A stretch of DNA of 64,000 nt. It comes from CALXVA01 sp944393025 (lineage in GTDB: Bacteria > Bacillota > Clostridia > TANB77 > CAG-508). A model generated the notes under the pieces. That model was not told the origin of the DNA, made no database searches, and worked only from the letters and a program-made list of their open reading frames with translations. The stretch is taken from positions 682,001 through 746,000 of the forward strand of contig OZ007016.1 of assembly GCA_963931445.1 (NCBI GenBank), given 5' to 3'. The position numbers and the translations under genes were made by a program. Of the stretch, positions 26,617 to 34,927 are shown piece by piece (the stretch's first letter is position 1; each line of letters opens with the position of its first letter).

Positions 26617-27496
26617 TTACAACCAATTATTTAAAAGAAAATCAATTTTATTTTTATTTTTTTCAGATAATTCTACAAGTGGAAGTCTTGGTATTCCGCA
26701 GTTAAATCCAATTTTATTTAAAGCATATTTTATAGGAATTGGATTTACTTCACTAAATAAAGCATTTATTAAAGGTATTGCATATATCTGTGAACTAGAA
26801 GCTTTTTGCCAATTACCAGTTAAATAGTCCATTACCATTTCATGTACAAATTTAGGATATAGATTTGATAAAACAGATATAACACCTAATCCACCTAAAG
26901 ATAATATTGGTACTGTTTGATCATCATTGCCAGAATAAATTGTTAAATTATCCCTGCAAAGATTTGCAATTTTTGCAACTTGTGAAAGATTTCCGGCTTG
27001 CTTCTTTTATAGCTACAATATTAGGAATTTTAGAAAGTTCTAAACAAGTTTCAGGTTCAATATTTATACCAGTTCTACTTGGAACATTATATAAAATTAT
27101 TGGAATATTTACACTTTCAGCAATCTTTTTATAATGATAAATTAAGCCATTTTGAGTTGTTTTATTATAATATGGTGTAACTAAAAGTAATGCATTGGCT
27201 CCTACTTTTTGAGCATATTTTGAAAGTTCAATAACATCTTTAGTATTGTTTCCACCTGTTCCTGCAATAATAGGAACTCTTCCATTTGCAATTTTTATAC
27301 TAAATTCAATAACAGATTTTTTTTCTTCTAAACTCATAGTAGAAGATTCTCCAGTAGTACCACATATAATTAAACTGTCTACTCCTTCTAAAATTTGAAA
27401 TTCAATTAATTTCCTAAGTTCTTCAAAATTTATTCCATCTGCTGTAAATGGAGTTACTAACGCAGTGCCACAACCTTTAAAAATAACTTCTTTCAT
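26617..27496 (-). pseudogene. dapA: 4-hydroxy-tetrahydrodipicolinate synthase, broken by one extra base
   Basis: The upstream part (27496 down to about 26996) reads MKEVIFKGCGTALVTPF ... ICGTTGESSTM ... YNVPSRTGINI ... IVAIKEAS with the Schiff-base Lys in AIKEAS. It then shifts frame at AGCCGGAAAT; dropping one C gives SGNLSQVAKIANLCRDNLTIYSGND and runs on through GGLGVISVLSN to GIPRLPLVELSEKNKNKIDFLL, ending at 26617. The restored protein is 292 residues, exactly the DapA norm. DapA condenses pyruvate and aspartate semialdehyde, the first step of the lysine/DAP branch; asd lies 3 kb away. Probably a sequence error. Confidence 0.88.
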
Positions 27497-27556
27497 TTAA
27501 TCACCTCTTATAATTTATATGACAATAATAAGAAAAAATGATGGCATTAAGTGAAA

Positions 27557-27585
27557 TTGACATAAAATACTGAAAACGATATAAT
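27557..27585 (+). promoter_or_regulatory. Distal sufC promoter
   Basis: Consensus TTGACA (27557-27562), 17-bp spacer, TATAAT (27580-27585). It would give a 5' UTR of about 150 nt with no obvious fold. Confidence 0.75.
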
Positions 27586-27651
27586 CTTATATGTAGTTCT
27601 ATATAGACTAGTGTTTTTTAGATGGAAGCAAAATAAGTTTAAATATAAATA

Positions 27652-27680
27652 TTGTAAAAAATATAAAGAAATGATAAAAT
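27652..27680 (+). promoter_or_regulatory. Proximal sufC promoter
   Basis: TTGTAA (27652-27657), 17-bp spacer, TAAAAT (27675-27680) with TGA in front. Two promoters in tandem suggest separate control of the suf pair. Confidence 0.55.
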
Positions 27681-27745
27681 AGATATGTTAGAAATTTAAT
27701 AAAGTATTATTTTAAATATTAAAACACAATAAAATAGGAGGAAAA

Positions 27746-28489
27746 ATGTTAGAACTAAAAGATATATGCTTTTCAAAAGATAATAAAAATATACTAAAAA
27801 ATATAAATTTAAAAATAGATAATAATAAAATGGTTGTTATTACAGGACCAAATGGATCTGGTAAATCAACATTAGCCAAAATTATTATGGGAATAGAAAA
27901 ACCAAATTCAGGGAAAATATTTTTTAATGGAAAAGATATAACAAATTTATCAATAACAGATAGAGCAAAGTTAGGAATAGGTTTTGCATTCCAACAACCA
28001 GTTAGATTTAAAGGATTGACTGTAAAAGATTTAATAGAAATATCTGCAGGAAATAATATAAAAGTTTGTGATGCTTGTGACATTTTAGCAGATGTTGGAC
28101 TATGTGCACAAGAATATTTAAATAGAGAAGTAAATAATGGATTATCAGGAGGGGAATTAAAAAGAATAGAAATTGCAATGCTTGCTGCTAAAAAGTCAAA
28201 ACTTACAATATTTGACGAACCAGAAGCAGGAATAGATTTATGGAGTTTTAATAATTTAATATCTGTATTTGAAAAAATGCATAAAGACATAAAAGGTTCT
28301 ATTGTAATAATTTCACATCAAGAAAGAATATTAAATATAGCAGATGAAATTATATTAATAGCAAATGGAAAAGTAGAAAAACATGGAAAAAGAGAAGAAA
28401 TACTTCCACAAATTTATGGAAAAGTAAAACCATGCCATAAACTTACTAATAATTCAATATGCAACAAAGGAGGACATGATAATGAATAA
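27746..28489 (+). CDS. sufC: Fe-S cluster assembly ATPase SufC
   Basis: 247 residues, an ABC-type cytosolic ATPase. Walker A GPNGSGKSTLAKII (about 35-48), Q-loop GFAFQQPVRFKGLTV, signature LSGGELKRIEIAML (about 133-146), Walker B LTIFDEPEAGIDLW with the SufC-specific EAGID. It powers the SufB scaffold. The stop lies inside the start region of the next gene (8-bp overlap). Confidence 0.95.
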   Translation: MLELKDICFSKDNKNILKNINLKIDNNKMVVITGPNGSGKSTLAKIIMGIEKPNSGKIFFNGKDITNLSITDRAKLGIGFAFQQPVRFKGLTVKDLIEISAGNNIKVCDACDILADVGLCAQEYLNREVNNGLSGGELKRIEIAMLAAKKSKLTIFDEPEAGIDLWSFNNLISVFEKMHKDIKGSIVIISHQERILNIADEIILIANGKVEKHGKREEILPQIYGKVKPCHKLTNNSICNKGGHDNE

Positions 28490-29399
28490 AATAGAAAAAG
28501 ATTTATTAAAACAAATTGCAGATATAGAAGAAGTACCTATGGGAGCATATAATATAAGAGAAAATGGAAAATTAGCTTCAAGAAATACCACAGCCAATAT
28601 TGATATTATAACTAAAAAAGATAAACCTGGTATAGATATTATAGTAAAGCCAAATACTAAAAATGAAAGTGTACATATACCAGTTATATTAACACAAGGA
28701 GGATTTAATGATTTAGTATATAATGATTTCTATATAGGAGAAAATGCAGATGTAGTAATAGTTGCAGGTTGTGGAATACACAATACTTCTTGTGAAACTT
28801 CAGAACATGATGGAATACATGAGTTTCATTTAGCCAAAGGAGCTAAAATAAAATATATAGAAAAACATTATGGCGAGGGGGAAGGAACAGGAGATAGAAT
28901 ACTTAATCCTAAAACTATAATAAATTTAGAAGAAAATGCTTGTATGGAAATGGAATCTGTGCAAATAAAAGGTGTTACTTCTACAATAAGAGAAACATTT
29001 GCAAATATGAAAAAAGGTAGTAGTTTAGTTATCTCAGAAAGAATTATGACTACAGGAAAACAAAAAGCTAAAACTATATTTGATGTAAACTTAGATGGAG
29101 AAGATTCAAGTGTTCATGTGGCATCAAGGTCAGTAGCAGAAGATGAATCAGTACAAGAATTTATATCAAATGTAAAAGGAAATACTAAATGTTTTGGACA
29201 TGTTGAATGTGATGCAATAATTATGGGAAATGCAAAAGTAATTTCAGATCCAAAAATAGAAGCAAATAATGTAGATGCAAGTTTAATTCATGAAGCAGCA
29301 ATAGGAAAAATTGCAGGAGAGCAATTAACTAAACTTATGACATTAGGATTAACAGAAAAAGAAGCGGAAGAACAAATAATAAATGGATTTTTAAAATAA
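28482..29399 (+). CDS. sufB: SufB/SufD-family Fe-S scaffold, short form
   Basis: 305 residues from ATG 28482, 8 nt after AAAGGAGG; the ATG at 28476 is too close to it. The SufBD beta-helix core is visible (VIVAGCGIHNTSCETSEHDGIHEFHLAKGAKIKYIEKHYGEG, ... HVASRSVAEDESVQEFISNVKGNTKCFGHVECDAIIMG, ... LIHEAAIGKIAGEQLTKLMTLGLTEKEAEEQIINGFL). It is much shorter than classical SufB (about 470). With sufC alone and no sufS, sufU or sufD near, this is the two-gene SufCB (SMS-like minimal) arrangement known in archaea and anaerobic clostridia. Confidence 0.92.
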   Translation: MNKIEKDLLKQIADIEEVPMGAYNIRENGKLASRNTTANIDIITKKDKPGIDIIVKPNTKNESVHIPVILTQGGFNDLVYNDFYIGENADVVIVAGCGIHNTSCETSEHDGIHEFHLAKGAKIKYIEKHYGEGEGTGDRILNPKTIINLEENACMEMESVQIKGVTSTIRETFANMKKGSSLVISERIMTTGKQKAKTIFDVNLDGEDSSVHVASRSVAEDESVQEFISNVKGNTKCFGHVECDAIIMGNAKVISDPKIEANNVDASLIHEAAIGKIAGEQLTKLMTLGLTEKEAEEQIINGFLK

Positions 29400-29404
29400 G
29401 AAAA

Positions 29405-29446
29405 GTGGCTTCGCCACATGTGCATTTTGCTTCGCAAATATGCACA
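29405..29446. repeat. Two consecutive small hairpins after sufB
   Basis: GTGGC-TTC-GCCAC (29405-29417) and then GTGCAT ... ATGCAC (29420-29445) enclosing TTTGC-TTC-GCAAA. Both share a TTC loop and are GC-rich for this genome. Confidence 0.6.
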
Positions 29447-29467
29447 GCCCAAGGAAACTTAACCTTG

Positions 29468-29531
29468 TTGTATAGTAAAAATCGTTAAAAGCACTGAAAT
29501 ATTGGGAAAAAAGTCGATTTTTCCTATACAA
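29468..29531. repeat. Interrupted inverted repeat
   Basis: TTGTATAGTAAAAATCG (29468-29484) is complementary to CGATTTTTCCTATACAA (29515-29531), with one mismatch and a 30-nt spacer. No gene lies inside. Confidence 0.55.
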
Positions 29532-29547
29532 TAAGGAAAGTGTCAAA

Positions 29548-29593
29548 AATCAGCACAAATTAAAGCAAAGTTTTACTTTAATTTGTGCTGATT
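29548..29593. terminator. Bidirectional terminator between sufB and asd
   Basis: AATCAGCACAAATTAAAG (29548-29565) pairs perfectly with CTTTAATTTGTGCTGATT (29576-29593), an 18-bp stem between convergent genes. Confidence 0.75.
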
Positions 29594-29628
29594 TATAACA
29601 TCTAGATTTAAGAAAGTCAACAAAATTT

Positions 29629-30696
29629 TTATAACATTTTTTCAACTATTTGTACCGCATTTGTAGCAGCTCCTTTACGAATATTATCAGCTACTATCCA
29701 AATATTAATTCCAGATTTAACACTATAATCCCTACGAATTCTTCCAACAAATACTTCATTTTTTCCAGAAGCATTTATAGCAAGAGGGTACATTGGATTT
29801 GTTACATTTTGAGGATTTTTTAATAAATTATCTTCTAATATAATTCCGGGTGCATTAGATAAAGTATTTATTAACTCATCCATATCAAAATCATTTTCAA
29901 ATTCTATATTTATAGCTTCACTATGAGAATTAAAAACAGGAACTCTAACAGTAGTAGCAGTAATTCTTAAATCTGGTTTTTTTAGTATTTTCCTAGTTTC
30001 ATTAATCATTTTTTCTTCTTCTTTAGTATACCCATTTTCTAAAAACACATCAATATGAGGCAAGCAATTAGAAAAAATAGGGTAATTAAATTTTGATAAT
30101 TCATAAGTACTTGTAGTTGTATCATTTTTATTACAAATACTATCTATATATGACTCATGTTGATTATAATCTTTAATACCATTTTCTAAATCTAATACAC
30201 CATTTCTTCCAGCACCGGAAACAGCTTGATAAGTAGAATAAACAATTCTTTTAATATTATATTTATCATCTAGAGGTTTTAAAGCAACTACAGCTTGAAT
30301 TGTAGAACAATTTGGATTTGCAATTATACCTTGATTATTTTTTATTTCTTCAGAGTTAACTTCTGGAACAACTAAAGGTACATTTTCATCCATTCTAAAA
30401 GCACTGCTATTATCTACTACTATACAACCTTTTGAAGCAGCAATAGGTGCATATTTTTTAGATGTTGAACCACCAGCAGAAAATATAGCATAATTAAATC
30501 CACTATCAAAAGACTGTTCATTTAATTCACAAACTATGTATTCTTTATTCATAAAATTTAATTTTTTACCAGCAGAATTGCTTGAAGCAAAAAAAACATA
30601 TTCATCAATAGGTAAATTTTTCTCCTCTAATACTTTTAATACAGTTCTACCAACTAATCCGGTAGCACCAACAACAGCAAGTCTAATTTTATTCAT
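29629..30696 (-). CDS. asd: Aspartate-semialdehyde dehydrogenase
   Basis: 355 residues from ATG 30696, 9 nt after AAAGGA; an ATG two codons upstream is closer than usual. It reduces aspartyl phosphate to aspartate semialdehyde for Lys, Thr, Met and DAP synthesis. NADP-binding LAVVGATGLVGRTVLKVLEE at the N terminus, FSAGGSTSKKYAPIAASKGCIVVDNSSAFRMD, catalytic Cys in NPNCSTIQ (about residue 128), and RITATTVRVPVFNSHSEAINIE. Monocistronic; it supplies the substrate of DapA, whose gene lies nearby on the same strand. Confidence 0.96.
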   Translation of the reverse strand: MNKIRLAVVGATGLVGRTVLKVLEEKNLPIDEYVFFASSNSAGKKLNFMNKEYIVCELNEQSFDSGFNYAIFSAGGSTSKKYAPIAASKGCIVVDNSSAFRMDENVPLVVPEVNSEEIKNNQGIIANPNCSTIQAVVALKPLDDKYNIKRIVYSTYQAVSGAGRNGVLDLENGIKDYNQHESYIDSICNKNDTTTSTYELSKFNYPIFSNCLPHIDVFLENGYTKEEEKMINETRKILKKPDLRITATTVRVPVFNSHSEAINIEFENDFDMDELINTLSNAPGIILEDNLLKNPQNVTNPMYPLAINASGKNEVFVGRIRRDYSVKSGINIWIVADNIRKGAATNAVQIVEKML

Positions 30697-30855
30697 AAAC
30701 ATCTTTCCTTTCTAAATTTAAGTACTTTTTAATAATATTATTTTTAACATATAATATTATTAAAAATTATTAATGTTACAAGAAATGGTTTAATTATGTT
30801 AGAATTTTGCAAGACAATATATATGTATTTTTTATAAAAAAATTAATCAAATATA

Positions 30856-30884
30856 TTGTAAAATAAAAAAATATAGTATAAAAT
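30856..30884 (+). promoter_or_regulatory. Promoter of the pilin-like variable protein
   Basis: TTGTAA (30856-30861), 17-bp spacer, TAAAAT (30879-30884), followed by an A-rich 5' UTR and AAGGAGGAG before the ATG. Confidence 0.6.
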
Positions 30885-30940
30885 TAAAGAAAATTTAAAA
30901 AATTTAACAAAAAGAAAAAAACAAGGAGGAGAAAAACAAA

Positions 30941-32182
30941 ATGAGAAAAATCTTAAAAAAAGAAAAAGGTATAACATTAGTAGCTTTATCGGTAACAATA
31001 ATTATAATGATAATACTTGCAGGAATAACAATAAGAGGTCTAATTGGAGAAAATGGATTAGTAGAACAAGCCAAAAGAGCAAGAGATGATACAAAAGAAA
31101 GTGCACAGAAAGATAAAGAGTCTAGAAATAAATTGGAACAAGAATATGATGAAATGTTAGAAGAAAATAGTGGAGGTAGTAATGCACCAAGTACAATAAC
31201 AGACGCAAAGAATAATAGTTATGTATTTACAACAAAAACACCAATAAAAGATGAAAAAAATAATACAATAATGGTTCCAGCAGGATTTAAAATAGCGGAA
31301 GATTCAGGAAATACAGTACAGCAGGGAATAGTAATAGAGGATGTAAGTGCATCTAATGATGTAAATGTGCAAGGAAGTCAATATGTGTGGATACCAGTAG
31401 GAACATTTATAAAAGATGATGGAAATACAAGTGGAGAAATAAAATTAGGAAGATATACATTTAGTACATCATCACCAGGAACACCAACATTACAGCAAGA
31501 TGCAGTAAATTATACACAAAATGTAGTAATTGAATCAAGTTTTACAGAATTAACAGCATATAGAGAAGGAGTTGCAAGTAGTGGAACAGATGGATTAAAT
31601 GCAACAGCAAAAGATTTAAAAGGTTTTATTGATAGTGTAAATACAAATGGAGGATATTATATAGGAAGATATGAGGCAAGTTATGCAAGTGGAAGCAGTG
31701 TAGCAGATTATAAAGCAGCATCAAAAATATCTACAGCAAATTCTACATCAAGTATGTCATATACACCAGGCACATTGTGGAACTATATAACACAAATAGA
31801 TGCATCAAAAGTTGCAATAAATACTTATTCAGGAAGTAGTAGTGTAAAAAGTGATTTAATAAATAGTTATGCATGGGATACAGCAATAGTGTATATACAA
31901 GAAGCGGGAAATACAAATTATGCAAATCAAACAAGTAAAAACAGTAGTTTAGCAGACACAGGAAAAAATCTAGATGAAGTATGTAAAATAAATGATATGG
32001 CATCAAATGTAATAGAATGGACTACAGAATATTCAAGTAGCACTAACAGCGGTAATGCTCACCCATGTATTTTTAGAGGAGGCTATTACGCCTACAGCGA
32101 TAGTTACGCAGCTAACCGTTACAACGACAATGCGACTTACAGTTCCAGCTACGTCGGCTTCCGTCTCAGCTTGTATTTGTAG
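30941..32182 (+). CDS. Pilin-like surface protein with FGE/C-type-lectin-fold C terminus (candidate DGR target)
   Basis: 413 residues. The N terminus is a textbook prepilin signal: basic leader, KEKG then ITLVALSVTIIIMIILAGITI (about 9-30), with the expected cut after Gly. A polar helix follows (about 35-75), then a domain with VWIPVGTF (about 150), GGYYIGRYEASYASG (about 234) and NDMASNVIEWTTEYS (about 350), the pattern of SUMF1/formylglycine-enzyme-like C-type-lectin folds. The last 35 residues, RGGYYAYSDSYAANRYND ... VGFRLSLYL, are rich in Tyr, Asn, Asp and Ser and encoded by GC-rich NNC/NNT codons unlike the rest. Such ends are typical of DGR-diversified proteins. Probably displayed on a pilus-like fibre. 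The reverse transcriptase and template are not in the window. Confidence 0.8.
   Translation: MRKILKKEKGITLVALSVTIIIMIILAGITIRGLIGENGLVEQAKRARDDTKESAQKDKESRNKLEQEYDEMLEENSGGSNAPSTITDAKNNSYVFTTKTPIKDEKNNTIMVPAGFKIAEDSGNTVQQGIVIEDVSASNDVNVQGSQYVWIPVGTFIKDDGNTSGEIKLGRYTFSTSSPGTPTLQQDAVNYTQNVVIESSFTELTAYREGVASSGTDGLNATAKDLKGFIDSVNTNGGYYIGRYEASYASGSSVADYKAASKISTANSTSSMSYTPGTLWNYITQIDASKVAINTYSGSSSVKSDLINSYAWDTAIVYIQEAGNTNYANQTSKNSSLADTGKNLDEVCKINDMASNVIEWTTEYSSSTNSGNAHPCIFRGGYYAYSDSYAANRYNDNATYSSSYVGFRLSLYL
32081..32180 (+). other. Candidate DGR variable region (VR)
   Basis: From GGCTATTACG (32081) to the stop, codons are TAC, AAC, GAC, AGC, AAT, GAT, CGT, GTC, TTC and CTC. Elsewhere the gene uses A/T-ending codons and AGA for Arg. 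NNC/NNT codons at lectin-loop positions are what adenine mutagenesis of AAC/AAT template codons yields. The end GGCTTCCGTCTCAGCTTG is GC-rich and may be the invariant initiation (IMH-like) end. Confidence 0.65.
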
Positions 32183-32235
32183 AACTGTATGCTGATAGAA
32201 AGGTGAGACTGTCATGAATTAAGTAAATAATATTT

Positions 32236-32301
32236 ACTATTCCTTCATATTGTGATAATATATAAATGCTTTTATAAGCAAATATATTATGAAGGGATAG
32301 T
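32236..32301 (+). terminator. Terminator whose 3' arm carries the next gene's SD
   Basis: ACTATTCCTTCATA (32236-32249) pairs with TATGAAGGGATAGT (32288-32301), one G-T pair, followed by ATTTTTTAT. The GAAGGGA in the 3' arm is the only SD-like sequence for the glycosyltransferase at 32309. Confidence 0.6.
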
Positions 32302-32308
32302 ATTTTTT

Positions 32309-33289
32309 ATGGAAGGAAAAAAGTTAATATCAATTTTAGTTCCAGCATATAATGAACAAGAAGTATTATATATGTTATATGATAGACTAAAAAATTTAAT
32401 AGATAAAAATACAAAGTATAATTTTGAAATATTATTAGTAAATGATGGGAGTACAGATAATACTTTAAAGATAATGCAAGAGCTTAGACAAAAAGATAAA
32501 AGAGTGTGTTATTTAAATTTATCTAGAAATTTTGGAAAAGAAACTGCCATGATAGCAGGACTTGATTATTGTAATGGTGATGCAGTTGTAATAATGGATG
32601 CGGATCTTCAAGATCCTCCAGAATTGATACAAGAAATGATTAAATATTGGGAAGAAGGATATGATGATGTATATGCTAGAAGACGCTCTAGAAAAGGAGA
32701 AAGTTTTCTAAAGAAATTTACTTCAGCAATGTATTATAGAGTATTACAAGCTTTTACAAAAATAAAAATACAAAAAGATACTGGAGATTTTAGATTATTA
32801 GACAGGAGATGTATAGAAGCACTAAAATCAATTAGAGAATCTCAAAGATATACTAAAGGTCTTTTTAGTTGGATAGGTTATAACAAAAAAGAAATATTAT
32901 ATGATAGAGATCCAAGAGCAGCAGGAAAAACAAAATGGAACTATAGAAAACTAGTTAATTTATCAATAGATGGAATAACATCATTTACAACATCTCCACT
33001 AAGATGGTCTGCAAAATTAGGAGTATTAGTATCAATAATAGGGTTTGTATATATGTTATACATTATTATAAAAACAGTTGTATCAGGAGTTGATGTTCCA
33101 GGTTATGCTTCAACAATGGTTGTTATACTATTTTTAGGAGGAATACAGCTTATTTTCTTAGGAGTAATTGGAGAATATGTAGGAAGAGCTTTTTATGAAA
33201 CTAAAGGAAGACCTTTATATTTTATTGATCAATATAATGAAATAAAAGAAACAAATAAAAATTTGAATAAACCTAGAAATTTATTATAA
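32309..33289 (+). CDS. GT2 glycosyltransferase, polyprenyl-phosphate (GtrB/DPM1) type
   Basis: 326 residues from ATG 32309; an in-frame ATG 19 codons earlier lies in the preceding hairpin region and lacks an SD. GT2 domain: ISILVPAYNEQEVL, LLVNDGSTDNTL, VIMDADLQDPPELI (DXD, about 95-108), DTGDFRLLDRRCIEAL, KTKWNYRKL. Two C-terminal membrane helices (about 228-255 and 265-290) fit enzymes that load a sugar onto undecaprenyl phosphate at the inner leaflet for export and surface-glycan decoration. The acceptor system is not visible here. Confidence 0.9.
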   Translation: MEGKKLISILVPAYNEQEVLYMLYDRLKNLIDKNTKYNFEILLVNDGSTDNTLKIMQELRQKDKRVCYLNLSRNFGKETAMIAGLDYCNGDAVVIMDADLQDPPELIQEMIKYWEEGYDDVYARRRSRKGESFLKKFTSAMYYRVLQAFTKIKIQKDTGDFRLLDRRCIEALKSIRESQRYTKGLFSWIGYNKKEILYDRDPRAAGKTKWNYRKLVNLSIDGITSFTTSPLRWSAKLGVLVSIIGFVYMLYIIIKTVVSGVDVPGYASTMVVILFLGGIQLIFLGVIGEYVGRAFYETKGRPLYFIDQYNEIKETNKNLNKPRNLL

Positions 33290-33296
33290 TTTGTGA

Positions 33297-33302
33297 TATA
33301 AT
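33297..33302 (+). promoter_or_regulatory. pyk promoter, extended -10
   Basis: TATAAT at 33297-33302 preceded by TTGTGA, beginning 8 bp after the glycosyltransferase stop. No convincing -35; the extended -10 may compensate. Confidence 0.5.
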
Positions 33303-33344
33303 ATTAAAGCTTAAAATAAAAAAAGAGAAAGGATTTGATTAAAA

Positions 33345-34781
33345 ATGCCAAGAAAAACAAAAATAATATGTACTTTAGGACCAGCAGTAGATGAGCAAGA
33401 AATGATGGAAGGTTTAATAAAAGCAGGAATGAATGTTGCAAGATTCAATTTTTCTCATGGAGATTATGAAGAACAAGGAGCTAGAATTGAAACATTTAAA
33501 AAAGCTAGAAAAGCTGTGGGATTACCAGTAGCTATGTTACTTGATACAAAAGGACCTGAAATTAGAATAGGAAAATTTGCTACAGGAGAAGCATATTTAA
33601 ATGAAGGTGATACTTTTACATTATTAAATGAAGACATAGATGGAGATAATACAAAAGTATCTGTTACATATAAAAATTTATATAATGAAGTAAAAGAAGG
33701 AACAAGAATACTTATTAATGATGGTCTAATAGAAGTTGTTGTAGAAAAAATAGTTGGAAAAGATGTTGTATGTAAAGTTCAAAATGGTGGTAAATTATCA
33801 AATAAAAAGAGTATCAATATACCAAATTCAAAAATACAATTACCAAGTATGACAGAAAAAGATAAATCAGATATATTATTTGGAATAAAAAATGGTTTTG
33901 ATTATATTGCTGCATCATTTATAAGAAAAGCAGAAGATGTAATTAATATAAAGAAAGTTTTAAAAGAAAATGGTGGAGAATATATAAAAGTTATTTCTAA
34001 AATAGAAAATAGAGAAGGTATTGACAATTTTGACGAAATATTAGAAGTATCTGATGGAATAATGGTAGCTAGAGGAGATTTAGGTGTTGAAATTCCTATG
34101 GAAGAAGTTCCAATAAGACAAAAAGAATTTATTAGAAAATGTGGAAAAGCAGGAAAAATAGTTGTAACTGCAACACAAATGCTAGAATCTATGATAAATA
34201 ATCCAAGACCAACCAGAGCAGAAGTAAGTGATGTTGCAAATGCAGTATATGATCAAACAAGTGCAATAATGCTTTCAGCAGAATCTGCAGCAGGAAAATA
34301 CCCAATAGAAGCGGTAACAACAATGAGTAGAATAGCAAGAACTATAGAAGATTCTATAAAATACTGGAAAAGATTTAAAAATAGAGAATTTCCTATTTTA
34401 GATGCAGACTATGAATTTAATTTAAATTACTCTACATGTATGACAGCAATGAGTTTAGATACAAAAGCTATATTTGCATATACAAATACAGGAAGAACAG
34501 CAATGAATTTAGCAGGATTTATGCCTAAATGTCCAATTTATGCTATAACAGCAAATGAAGAAGTTAGTAAACAATTAGCCTTAGTTTGTAATGTAAATCC
34601 AATACTAGTAGAAAGAGAAGAAAATATAGACAAGATGATTGATAAAGGAGTAGAAAAAGCAAAACAAGTAGGAATACTAGAAAAAGGAGATTTAATAGCG
34701 ATAGCTGGAGGAGCATCTATATTAAATGGACAACATTCAAAAATGAATAAAACAATAGGTGGAATATTAAAAATAGAATAA
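33345..34781 (+). CDS. pyk: Pyruvate kinase
   Basis: 478 residues, the standard form without an extra PEP-utilising C-terminal domain. It converts PEP and ADP to pyruvate and ATP, the last glycolytic step. Motifs: RKTKIICTLGPAVDEQEMM, MNVARFNFSHGDYEEQ, MLLDTKGPEIRIG, ISKIENREGIDNFDEIL, DGIMVARGDLGVEIPMEEVP, and a C-terminal allosteric domain (IFAYTNTGRTAMNLAGF). AGAAAGGA precedes the ATG. It ends in front of a GGGGACAGGTCT repeat site. Confidence 0.97.
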   Translation: MPRKTKIICTLGPAVDEQEMMEGLIKAGMNVARFNFSHGDYEEQGARIETFKKARKAVGLPVAMLLDTKGPEIRIGKFATGEAYLNEGDTFTLLNEDIDGDNTKVSVTYKNLYNEVKEGTRILINDGLIEVVVEKIVGKDVVCKVQNGGKLSNKKSINIPNSKIQLPSMTEKDKSDILFGIKNGFDYIAASFIRKAEDVINIKKVLKENGGEYIKVISKIENREGIDNFDEILEVSDGIMVARGDLGVEIPMEEVPIRQKEFIRKCGKAGKIVVTATQMLESMINNPRPTRAEVSDVANAVYDQTSAIMLSAESAAGKYPIEAVTTMSRIARTIEDSIKYWKRFKNREFPILDADYEFNLNYSTCMTAMSLDTKAIFAYTNTGRTAMNLAGFMPKCPIYAITANEEVSKQLALVCNVNPILVEREENIDKMIDKGVEKAKQVGILEKGDLIAIAGGASILNGQHSKMNKTIGGILKIE

Positions 34782-34790
34782 TCAAAAAAA

Positions 34791-34846
34791 GTTCGTTTTA
34801 GGGACAGGTCTCCCGACGAACTTTTTTTCGTTTTGGGGACAGGTCT
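34791..34846. repeat. GGGACAGGTCT dispersed repeat, two direct copies
   Basis: GTTCGTTTTAGGGACAGGTC(T) at 34791-34811 and TTCGTTTTGGGGACAGGTCT at 34827-34846. GTTCGT at 34791 can pair with ACGAAC at 34816-34821. Same unit and flank as at 8389-8479, again directly after a housekeeping gene. Confidence 0.75.
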
Positions 34847-34927
34847 CAAAAAGAATTTTTTTACTGGTGTCAATTTACATAAAAACAGCATATTATATAT
34901 TATAACATATAAATAGGAGGAAAAAAT

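Noticed and set aside
27592..27745. Riboswitch in the sufC 5' UTR
   Set aside because: The UTR is long but AT-rich with no stable paired domain or known aptamer motif.
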